NCBI GenBank assembly: GCA_018417955.1
Contig: JACTVC010000005.1
Coordinates: forward strand, 1,860,001 to 1,924,000
Reading direction: 5' to 3'
From: Laccaria trichodermophora
Taxonomy: Eukaryota; Basidiomycota; Agaricomycetes; Agaricales; Hydnangiaceae
Length of the DNA stretch: 64,000 bases
Shown one piece after another: positions 11,434-21,205 of this stretch; position 1 is the stretch's first letter; each line of letters opens with the position of its first letter. The notes below the pieces were generated by a model. The model was not told where the DNA came from. It did not search any database and worked only from the letters and a program-made list of their open reading frames with translations. The translations under genes and the position numbers were made by a program.

Positions 11434-14400
11434 CTAAATCAAACAAATCAGAGAAAGAGATTGGAAGTTTTGGGAGATTAGAAACTGACGAAGACGATTT
11501 TCCAGAGCAATCTTTACAAGTGCACGTTTTTGATCCTTGGTTTTCAAATAGGAGACCCCCTTGATGGCAGTTTTAATTTTTGTCAAAGCAGCACGAAAGT
11601 TGAGCTTTTGAATGGCTAATTTGAAGGGGGCAGAAGATGCTGAAGGGTTCTGTTTCCACAGAAAAAAAGAGTGCTCTGCAACGATAGCTGTTGCTGAACA
11701 GTAAAATAGTAGTCATGATGCAATGGTTATGAATGAGAGTATACATACCAATACATAGAAAAGCAATGTCCTCGAAGGTTTTGGTATTGCCAATCTAGGT
11801 AGATTTATGTTGCAGTCAGAATACTGAATAGCATATACACAGTGAAGATTTACAAAAGACCAATCTGCATAATTAAGGACATCCTCCACCTGTGATTGGT
11901 TTGGTTGACAAAAATCAGTTGCTATCTTTCATAAAAGAAGATTGGAAGAAAAAGATAAAATACTTACAGACTATTTGAAGAAGTGCAGCTTCATAAATGT
12001 TTCACAAAAGATTCTACAGCTGAACTCACAATCTCATCATTCTTAGCAAAATGAAACATGAAGAAGGCTGAGACTTACCCACTATGTGAAACATAGGCCA
12101 TGCTCTTATGAGCAACAAGTAGAAAATACCAGGCAGGTTCTAACTTACTTGCTGTTTAAAATCCAAAGCATGCTCAGGTCAGAAATAAGCAGGATGGGTC
12201 AAACCAGATGCTGACTTACATGCTGTTCAAACCCCGGGGCATGCTCTTGTCAGCAACCAGCAGAAAGAGCCAGCCAGAGCATCACTTACAGTCTGTTAAA
12301 AACCCAGAGCATGCTCTCATCAGCAACAAACAGGACAGGACAGCCAGATTATTGCTTACACTCTGTTAAAAATCCATATTATGCTCTCCTCAGCAACAAG
12401 TAGTGATCACCAGCTAAACCTCACTTACAGCCTGTTCAAAACCCAGGTCCCAGAGGTTAACAACAAGCAGGAAGAGCCAGCCAAATGCCAACTTACATCC
12501 TGTTCAACACCCAAAGCATGCTCTGGTCAGCAACAAACAGGAAGGGTGAGCCAAATTCTGACATACATCCTGTTCAAAACCCAAGGCATGCTCTTCTCAG
12601 AAACAAACAGAAAGGGCCAGCCAGATTCTGACTTACATTCTGTAGCATGCTCTTGTCAGGAACAAGCAGGAAGGGCCAGCCAGATTATAACTTACATCCT
12701 ATTTAAACCCCCATCCTCTTGTCAGCAATAAACAGAAAGTGCCAAAGATCCTGACTTACAGCCTGTTCAAAATACAGAGCATTCTCTTGTTAGCAACAAG
12801 CAGGAAGGGTCAGCCTGATTCTGACTTACATCCTATTCGAAAGCCAGGGCATGCTCTTGTCAGCAACAAGGAGGAAGCGCTAGCCAGATCCTGACTTACA
12901 GCCTATTCAAAACCCAGACACAGCATGCTCCTGTCAGCAACAAGTGGAAAGGGCCAGTCATATCCTGACTTACAGCCTATTTAAAACCCAAAGCATGCCC
13001 TTAATCAGCAACAAGCAGGAAGGGCCAGCCATATCCTGACTTACAGCCTGTTCAGAACCCAAAGCACACTCCTGTCAGCAACAAGGAGGAAGGGCCAGTC
13101 ATATCCTGACTTACAGCCTGTTCAGAACCCAGAGCATGCTCTTGTCAGCAACAAATAGGAAGGGCCAGCCAGATAATGACTTACTATGTTCTGTCCAATA
13201 TGCAGAACATGATTTTGTCAGCAACAAGCAGGAAGGGCCAGCTATATTCTGACTTACATACTGTTCAGAAGACAGAGCATGCTCTTGTTAGCAACAAGCA
13301 GAAGTGCCAGCCAGATCCTGACTTACATACTGTTCAGAATCCAGGGCATCCTCTTCTCAGCAACAAGAAGAAAGGGCCAGCCAGATGCCAACTTACATCC
13401 TTTTCAAAACCAAGAGCAAGCTCTTGTCAGCAACAAGCCAGAAAGGCCATTTAGATCCTGACTTACATCCTGTTCAAAACCCAGAGCCTGCTCTGATCAG
13501 CAACAAGCAGGAAGTGTCAGCCAGATCCTGACTTACATCCTGTTTAAAACCCAGAGCATGCTTATGTTAGCAACAAGCAGAAAGGGCTAGCAAGACATTG
13601 ACTTACATCCTATTTGAAACACAGAGCATGTGCTCTTGTCAGCAACAAGCAGGAAGGGCCAGCCAGATGTTGACTTACATCCTGCTCAAAACCAAAGCAT
13701 GCTCTTGTCAGCAACAAGCAAGAAGGGCCAGCCATATGCTGACTTACATCCTTTTCAACACCCAAAGCATGCTTATATTAGCAACAAGCAGGAAGGGCCA
13801 ATCAGATGCTGACTTACATCCTGCTTAAAACACAAAGCATGCCCTTGTCAGCATCAGGTGGAGAGGGCCAGTCAGATGCTAACTTACATCCTGTTCAAAA
13901 CCCACAGCATACTCTGGTCAGCAACAAGCAGGAAGGGCCAACCAGATGCTAACTTACAAACTGTTTATAACAAAAGCATATTCTCATTAGCCTCTAGTTG
14001 AGACGAACTAGATGTTGACTTACTATCTGTTTAAATACATCATTTCATTCCACAGCTCAACAGTCAAGTAAGGTTCACATACCATATGTGGAAAATAACG
14101 CAATATTTCCTCAACCATCTCCCTCCACTCTCTCTTTCTTTTAAATAATTTCCAACCTGAAAACATAACTCTATTATTCCAGGCAATCAGCAATTTAGCT
14201 GCATATAATTAAAGATGAGGTAACTACCTTATAATTGCATGTTCAATTGACAGAGACACATTATTTTGCTGCACTGAAAAAAACAGCTGTAAGATTGTAT
14301 CATCTGTAAGGGTGGCTGCTGTCTTCCTCAGCAGCTCACTGCAGTCACTTGTGGGGTTTTGCATATCTGTTAAATGCAATTAATCCATTGTCTACAAATA

Positions 14401-15295
14401 AATGAGTTTGTTTCACCTCGAAAATACACATGATCCTTGGGAGGATACTTTTTCTTGTAGAGTTGCTGACCAAAGTTCTTTTGAAACCTGGCAACTGTTT
14501 CTTCTGGAGCTTTGATTACAGCATCTTCAACATCCATTCCAGAATTAACCAGTTGGTTTATGGTTTCGGCATCAAGTATGTCTGCTTTTGTAAAGAGGAC
14601 AATAACAGGAACTGTGCACAAAAAGGAAAGGTAAAATTCAAGAGATTATCCATAGTTTACACACCTCTACCAGTCCCACACTCATTGAAAAAATTTAACT
14701 CTGCCCTTGTAATTGGTCTGGCTTCATCACTGATTGGGATGCAGTACCTACACAGGTTGTATTCAGACACCCTTCAATCTTACCACTCAGTCACTCACCA
14801 AATCACATGCAGATGACCCCTGAGTGTTTTGTTGGTTGAACGTTTTCGCACAAAGTCCTTAACTTTATCCAGCTCAGATGTTCTGCCTGCTTCAAAGCCA
14901 CGTGAGTCATGGAAGACAAAGGCCGCATTACTCTCGAATATCATTTCATTCTCGATATCATGCTTCCCTCTCTGCCACACCTTCAGTAAAATGTAATAGG
15001 GAGTGTAGATCCACATTACCTTTGCAGTTGGATTGAGCTTGGACAAGTCAATCTATCCACATGAATAATGGTTAATGATGTCTAGAACATGAAATACCTC
15101 ATGACCCTCCCGATTGAACATTTTTGGCTGCTCTGTTGTATTGCAAACTCGCTGGAGGATGGTTGTCTTCCCCGCATTGGCGCGGCCAATGATGAGGACG
15201 CGAAAACGCGTGGTGAGCCTTCGAACGTTTTGTGCTCGAAGCTGTTGTCTCTCTATAAACTCTGCTTCTTGGAATTCGAGATCGGAAAGAGACAT
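11434..15295 (-). CDS. Small GTPase with about 31 single-codon microexons
   Basis: Fungal P-loop GTPase of the TRAFAC (AIG1/MMR-HSR1-like) kind expanded in Agaricomycetes. Conventional exons, minus strand: 15295-15098, 15052-15020, 14980-14799, 14747-14665, 14611-14417, 14366-14228, 14137-14083. Then come 30 microexons between 14026 and 11968, then 11889-11745 and 11693-11434. The sum is 1383 nt, 460 aa, with no stop. Motifs: G1 GRANAGKT (37-44), G3 DSRG (102-105), a HVIWYCIPISDEARP block, G4 FTKAD (172-176). Residues about 231-295 are helical and end in RYFPHM; microexons would give residues 296-326, largely Asp and Ala; the C-terminus (STAIVAEHSFFLWK) is conserved-looking and coding-like. 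ATG 15295 is the first ATG before G1; an upstream GTG-led frame has no ATG. The gene is more AT-rich than FAN1 or the flippase. The GTPase assignment is firm; use of every microexon is inference. Confidence 0.82.
11890..14082 (-). repeat. Tandem array of intron-plus-one-codon units (about 69 bp)
   Basis: About 28 diverged tandem units plus flanking non-repeat introns. Read on the minus strand each unit is GTAAGT, a body with a CTTGTTGCTGAC-like branch site 25-30 nt before its end, a TTTTGAACAG-type acceptor, then 3 nt and the next GTAAGT. In gene order the islands are ATA, TTT, eight GAT, two TAT, AACATA (the only 6-nt one, near 13180), four GCT, GAT, GCT, GAT, AAT, GAT, GAT, GCT, AGT, ACT, CAT, CAA, TGG, TCT. 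Donors are GTAAGT except one GTATGT (near 12562) and one GTAAGC (near 12350). Introns are roughly 50-75 nt inside the array and 56, 108 and 78 nt at its edges. Phase is 0 before and after the array. Confidence 0.9.
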
Positions 15296-15944
15296 TTGTC
15301 GCTGGGATGCCTGAGATGATGGAAGTGGTGAGCGCCGTGAGCAGGGTATTGTTTGGTTATGCTGACGGTCAGCCACAAGAGACGCAGCTCTGGACTTCGT
15401 TCTTCCGATTCGTGCAACTTTATTCTCTTGAGTCTTGACTCAAATGGAATTTCCAATATATGCACGCGTCATTGACTCCCCAACCTTTTCAAATCTGCTC
15501 ACGACGATCGTAAAAGCGCGCAAGTTTTTCGCCAGATCTGACCGGGACCACTAACCAAACGGCGAGGGAGGGTGAGCACAAACTCCAGGTTAACTTTCCC
15601 TGAATTTTTGTTACAGTCCAGGTGAATGCCCCTTCGAGTCGCCATTCAAGCTTCAGCGCTCAGCAGTGGCACGAGTTCGCCACTTGGCACAGACAAGTCT
15701 CCTCGGCAGCGGGTTTCTTTCCACGACGTCGTTTTCCGTCATTGAACACGTAGAGGACTCGAACTACGGTAACTGAAACCTAGGAGGTCAAAAAAAAGTG
15801 GCTGCAACATGTGCAGTACGAGAAATCCTACTTGGTACGATTATCAGCTACAATTCTATCATGCCCGTCTCAGCCAAGAATCGCCACAGCCCTTCCTTTC
15901 ACTGTTCTCCCCCATCTTCCCTTCTCATATCTACTCATTTGTCC
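15296..15944. other. Intergenic, 5' flank of the GTPase gene
   Basis: This holds the probable promoter and 5' UTR of the minus-strand GTPase. I see no recognisable gene, tRNA or transposon end. Short open frames in several phases lack any family resemblance. Confidence 0.35.
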
Positions 15945-16947
15945 ATGGATCACGATGGCCCTGTGCGTTTCCGCGTCCACTCGTCGCCCGAAGACGTATC
16001 TTCGATCTTGAGTATGCTCCGGGATAAGGCTGCAAAGCCTCTCCCAACCAGCTACTTGCTCGAGCCACTTTGCATAAGACAGCAAACTTCACTGTCCAAG
16101 TTGACAGTGAGTATCCCTCTCTACAAGTCGACAATGCCTGCCTAATCGTCCTTTCCATTGCAGCCTTGAGGTTGCTGGCATCTTTGACGAACCCAGCCCG
16201 ACGTCGCTGATGCGCTTTAGAGTAGCTCCCTCCACAAGCCACACTAGATCACGGCCGTCCGCCCGATTCACGTCTTTCAAGCAAGAGCGTGAGCCGGAGA
16301 GCTGGAGAGCGGGGATGGTCAATTCTTCTTTGGTAAGTTGTCACCCGTACGACCGCTCCCTCACCATCTATTCGATCTTTTCTCCGCTCACCGCCCTCCT
16401 TCGCGACTCAGGTTCCGGTTCTGCAACACCAGTGCATACCCCCAGCTCTCTTGATTTTAGTGATCCCTCCATCCCTGACAGTAACCGGGACTCGCACAAC
16501 TCGGCCACTTGCAGCCCCTCCTGCATCGGTTCACGAAGGAGATACCACCAGGACTGGGCTCGTGAATTCAATATCTCCTCTTCACCGGTGGCCGCAGGCA
16601 AACCTCACAGCAGTCGCCTGATTGGTTGCACCCAGCCATGGGTTGTTTGGTCGTTCTTTTCCACTGAAGCTCAAAGTTGCTCGATAACCTTTCGTCGATA
16701 GCCACTCCATCCTCGGTGGCGGCTCAAGTTGAGCAAAAGCCTAAATTTGGATCCTATGGATCCGAGTCGAGCTGTTGCTATGATTACTTGAAACATACTC
16801 TTATTCCCAACATTTCACGTATAACTACGCATACTCCACCCAACCCCTGTGCACAGTCCAAGCAATCACCATATCCCGAACACCCACCCGGTTTTTGTTT
16901 GTTACCGTCATCACAGAACCTTCGTCATCACAACTCTGAGCACTACA
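15945..16947 (+). repeat. Left arm of dispersed inverted repeat, gene fragment
   Basis: From about 16050 to 16930 this sequence is paralogous, in inverted orientation, to 19490-20340. Shared blocks include GTCCAAGTTGACAGTGAGTA (start of an intron-like segment), TTCCATTGCAG (its end), GGAGAGCTGGAGAGCGGGGAT and GGAGATACCACCAGGACTGG. The intron-like organisation in both copies suggests they are fragments of one former gene; a short frame from ATG 15945 encodes a Val-Arg-Phe/Ser-rich start I do not recognise. The arm abuts flippase exon fragments directly at 16948. Confidence 0.6.
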
Positions 16948-17939
16948 GCGTATCAACACGGATGCTTCTACCATTGTAGGATCGAAGAAGGGAGATCGGA
17001 CTGGTGGGTTCTTATTAGCTGTTGATGGCTGCGGGGTTATGGTACACCCTGATTCTGATGCCCCATGTCATGTAGACGATCGACATTGCGTCTGCGATGG
17101 TATCCAACATCTTCACAGGGTTCATCGCAACATCATGGATAGCCCAGCTCTTCTTCGCAATCATCATCATCTGGGTGTACACCGTACGTCGGCCTCGTCT
17201 CCCTCCCGTTTTCTACTCTCACTAACCCCCCTCCTCCTCTTAAGTAAAGGCAATCTACCCCATCATCTCACCAAGCTACTCCGTAACTCACCTCTCCGAG
17301 AACGACCACCTTGTCTTCCAATCCGCTTCATTCTGGTTCTGCGTCACTCTGACGCTCTTCGCCTCCCTCGCCCCTCGGTACTTGTACAAGGCGTGGAAGT
17401 TTATGTATAATCCGGATGATATTGATATGCTCAGGTGGATCCAGAGACTGGATAAGCATACTGATTTTTCAAAGTATTCGTCGGTGAGGGGGAGTAAGGC
17501 TCCCGAGTTGGTGGCGCTGATGAGGGGTGGGGGGGCTTCGAGGACTTCTAGGGCTTCGAGTTTTGTTTCTGCGGCGGCTGCGGATAGAGAGAGGCCTGGG
17601 ATGGGATTGGGACAGAGGGAGGGGGGAAGTAAACGGGACATGTCAACGGGCCTCGTATCGGTTGATAGGGGTTTTGATTTTGCGGTTGAGGAGAGGGGTG
17701 TGCATATGAGGAGGGTGCAGACGAACTTGTCGGAGAAGAGGGCTAGTATGAGGAGTTTGGGTGTTGGTGGGAGCGGGAGTGGGGAGGGTGCGAGGGAGAA
17801 GGGCAAGGACAGTGGGAGAGAGGAGGGGAAGGAGGGGAAGGAGGGGAAGGAAGGAGGGTTTGGTTCGTTCGGGAGGAGGTTGAAGAGGTTGAGGAAGGTT
17901 TCTAGTGGGAATTTGAAGGGACATGGACATAAGAACTAA
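16948..17939 (+). pseudogene. Partial duplicate of the flippase gene 3' end
   Basis: 16948-17038 copies part of flippase exon 7 (8705-8795; RINT...VDG). Next to it, 17041 onward copies 9934-10827 (exons 15 and 16), so exons 8-14 are absent. Exon 15 carries a 12-nt in-frame deletion (VFIG lost) but keeps its donor. Exon 16 keeps an intact frame ([15 protein letters not shown]) to a stop at 17937-17939. Only the last two membrane helices and the tail could be made; there is no phosphorylation or nucleotide domain and no obvious start. From about 17419 the copy is almost identical to the parent, while 17250-17418 differs at roughly one base in ten. Confidence 0.85.
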
Positions 17940-18247
17940 CGATATATGTTTGCTTAACGTTGCCATACCCGAACGAAAGTATACACTTGCTAATATGCTA
18001 CGCTGCCATCTTCACGTCCAGTCAAGGTCTGCAACTCAGCCAATTGTACGAAAACTGAAACTATGTTTGTACCGCAATTGTACCGTTACTCGGCTAGTCG
18101 GATGCATCTTCCTCTTCCGAGTCTACATTGGGCGGCTCAGGCTCGTCGAGGAATATCTTCGGTGTGCGTCTGGTGGAAGACTTGTTTCCGTAGCTGTCAG
18201 TTTCATCACGTTGTCGGCTGTAGTCCATCCGCAACATGGCTGTGTGG

Positions 18248-18255
18248 TATAAATA
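18248..18255 (+). promoter_or_regulatory. TATA box of the NAD(P)-binding gene
   Basis: TATAAATA lies 52 nt upstream of ATG 18307. The duplicated promoter copy near 11100 has lost this motif. Confidence 0.5.
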
Positions 18256-18306
18256 GGTAAAGAGGTCCTCCCAGAACATATCTTTGAACCTGCCTCGAGA
18301 AACGAC

Positions 18307-19328
18307 ATGTCCACCGCACTGAACCTAAACGTCCTCTCCATAGGAGGATCGCGTAACATTGGGTACTTTTCCTCGCTCAAGCTTCTTGGTACGCCTTTCC
18401 CTCTCCTTCCTCAACGACTCTACTCGAGTAATAACAATTTTCGAACGACAGAACTAGGAGCAACAGTGACATTCCTCCTGCGCACCCCGTCCACATTCGA
18501 CACCAACACCGCCATCCAGAAATATGTCACCTCCGGAACAGCTCGCCTAATCAAAGGCGACGCCCTCGTTCGCGAAGACGTCGAGCGAGCGTGGAAAGAG
18601 GCAGCGGGTAAAGAGAACAAGCCAATTGACGTGCTCTTATTCACCGTCGGTACGTACACTCTCTCCTCTCCAATCTTATCATGGGTCCCAACGAAACTAA
18701 CCAAACCATCCTCTTTTATTTTTTTTACAAAGGCGGCACCCCCAAATTCTCACTGCTCAACGGGTTCACCATATCCCCCGCAAATCTCGTAACCCAATCC
18801 CTCCTCAACACCCTCTCAACCATCCCCTCTCAACCCTTCCAACCACGAATCATAACAATCTCATCGACAGGCCTAACACGCACATCCCACGCGTCCCTCC
18901 CACTCCCTCTGAAGCCGTTATACGGATACCTCCTCCGTGTGCCTCATGAGGATAAAGTAGGCGCGGAGAGGGTCGTGGCGCATTGTGCGGGGTGGAAGTG
19001 GGATGCTAAAGAGGATGGAGAGCCGGGGGCTGATATTATGGGCACGAAGGAGTGGAGGGACAGAGAGGGTCTGCCCAAGGAGGGAGAGTTGAAGAGGGTG
19101 TTGGTGATTAGACCGGCGTTGTTGACTGAGGGGGACTGTGTTGCTGATAAGTTGGAGGAGAAGCGGGGGAAAGGCGGGAAGAAGGAATCGAAGAAGGCGT
19201 ATAGAGTCAGCGAGGAAGAGTTGGGCGGGTGGACGGTGTCAAGGAAGGATGTGGCCCATTTCGTGGTGGATGCTATTGTTCATCGGTGGGATGAGTTTGA
19301 GAATAAGTGTGTGAGCATCGCGTATTAG
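18307..19328 (+). CDS. NAD(P)-binding Rossmann-fold protein (NmrA/SDR-like)
   Basis: Exons 18307-18388, 18452-18649 and 18733-19328 (introns 63 and 83 nt) give 876 nt, 291 aa. The N-terminus has the dinucleotide-binding pattern of atypical short-chain dehydrogenases: NVLSIGGSRNIGY with the GGxxxIG loop, then beta strand ATVTFLLR, a GDALVRED segment, DVLLFTVGGTP and IITISSTG. There is no clear YxxxK pair, so it is probably an NmrA-like or isomerase/epimerase-like binding protein rather than a classical SDR oxidoreductase; substrate unknown. The C-terminal third has Lys/Glu-rich loops and an SRKDVAHFVVDAI helix typical of these proteins. A TATA box lies 52 nt upstream. Its locus is duplicated and internally deleted at 10828-11210. 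Confidence 0.8.
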
Positions 19329-19489
19329 CTGCAAGTTGTACTCCGTAACGTTGTTATACCCGAACGAAAGTAATGGACTCAAAGCGTTGACGGCAAATGC
19401 CCTTTCATTCCGTCGGAACCTGGATCCTACGATTGAGGAATCCATAGCTTTGCGCGTTAGGTTCTGGCCTAGGATTACACCAGCCTATG
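19329..19489. other. 3' flank with a fragment of the flippase 3' UTR
   Basis: AACGTTGTTATACCCGAACG at 19345-19370 repeats a motif from the flippase 3' flank (10845 and 17955), so a small piece of that UTR sits behind the NAD(P)-binding gene as well. It is part of the duplication mosaic. Confidence 0.5.
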
Positions 19490-20340
19490 TACAATCGCGC
19501 CTTTCCATAACAGAACCTCGTGGATACTTAGTTATTTCAGCAGAAGTGCAACAGCTTCTGTGATGATGGTAATAAACAGGAACCGGGTGTTCAACGGGAG
19601 ATGGGATACGGTAATTACTTGTACTATGCACGGGGATTGAGGTGGTTGGGTGGAATTATGCGTAGTGACTCGTGGAATGTCTGGAATAAGGGTCACGTAG
19701 TGGCAGCTTCAAGCAAGGGCTCGGCTCAGATACATATTCAAACTTGAACCGCCACCTAGCACGGTCGGCCATCGACGAAAGGTTATCGAGCAGCTCTGAG
19801 CTTTAATGCAAAAGAATGACCAAGCAATCCAGGGGTTTGCTGTGAGGTTTGCCTGCGACCACTGGTAAAGAGGAGATATTGAATTCACGAGTCCAGTCCT
19901 GGTGGTATCTCCGATGCAGGAGGGGCTGCAAGTGGCCGAGTTGTGCAAGTCACCGTTACTGGGAAAGATGGAGCGATCACTGAAATCAAGAGAGCTGGGG
20001 ACCGGGGTATGCACTGGTGTTGTGGAACCAGAACATGAGTAACGAAGGATGGCGAGGGAGCAGCCTGTGGCAAGGATGTCAACTTACCAAAGGAGACTCA
20101 TTGACCATTATCCCCGCTCTCCAGCTCTCCAGCTCACGCTCCTGACTGAAAGACGCGTATTCTAGCGTGGCTTGTGAAGCTTTTCTTCAGAGCACTACCG
20201 CCTTCTAGCTGGATGTCGTCAAAGATGCCAGCCACGTCACTGCAATGGAAGGGACGTTGTCGACTTATTTACAAGGCTACTCACTGTCAACTTGGACAGA
20301 CGAAGTTTGCTCTGTCCTATGCATAAGCTGAGAGTGTGAT
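19490..20340 (-). repeat. Right arm of dispersed inverted repeat, gene fragment
   Basis: Reverse-complement paralog of 16050-16930. The two arms enclose the flippase pseudogene and the NAD(P)-binding gene. On the minus strand it keeps an intron-like GTGAGTAGCC...TTCCATTGCAG segment followed by an open stretch reading DVAGIFDDIQLEGG. The arms diverge by many substitutions and small indels, so they are not recent. Confidence 0.6.
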
Positions 20341-21205
20341 CAGGTCGTAGTCCCAGGAGTCGGGTCAGCTTGATGATCTTTTTAGTCACGAACGGATAGA
20401 CCAACTTCTATTAACTCGGTGTTGGAGAAAAAAAGAAGGTTCGAGCTGCGATCCTCATCCGTACGTTCCCGAGGGCCAGCGGTGCGTCGCGTTGAATCTG
20501 AAAATGACCTGTAAATCCTGCAAGTGCAAAGGGCTGAGTCGATGTTGCGGGCTCAAAACCAATTGAGATGCTGATGTAGACCGCTCAGTGATCATTCGAT
20601 CTTTCAGTAGTCCTAATGACATACCTCAGCCAAATCCTTGGTTCCCTCTCTCCGTCTTTCTTCTTATGGATTAGATGTTGTTGAACTGGCAGGGTGCAAG
20701 GACGCTAGTGGACCCGATTGCAGGGGTTGGAACTGGGAAGAGTTGTCAGCAAACTGAAAGGTGATCAAGAAAAAAAATGACGGGAGTGCGGAGAAAGGAA
20801 GAGCTATAAAGTCTTTTGCAACGACCAACGGTGACCAGAAAAAGCAGAGGGAAATGCAAAATCAAGAAAAGGACGGACTTACTCAAATCCACGCTCTGCC
20901 TTATCTTTGCGACCACGGTTGGACCACGGCGAGAGCTCTACACTAGGCTTTTGATTCCCGATAGCACCTTCCTATCCCAATATCGTGTGTATGTTGAAAA
21001 AGCGGTCGGGTTTTACTGTGACTTTGGGCATTCAGGTCATCGTTGGTGGCCGATTAGGGTTAGACGCGTTGGGTAGTTGTCGCGAACATTTTCTGTGGCG
21101 ATTCGAAGGCGTCTCTTAGTTGTTTGGCGAAGTAAAGCCGGAATAGTCCAAGCAAGAACTTTCACACGCGTCTTGCTCCGAACTTCCATCTTATCATCAT
21201 TCCCA
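20341..21205. other. Intergenic, upstream of the NLR gene
   Basis: No gene recognised. This is presumed to be the 5' flank of the NLR gene. Open frames are short and phase-inconsistent. Confidence 0.35.

Noticed and set aside
12381..13828. Short plus-strand frames across the minisatellite
   Set aside because: They arise from the repeat in the antisense direction, differ in phase from unit to unit and carry no family signal.
12060..14000. CRISPR-like array
   Set aside because: Regular repeats of about 69 bp, but the whole unit is repeated with no unique spacers, the genome is eukaryotic and no cas genes exist. Splice signals explain the spacing.
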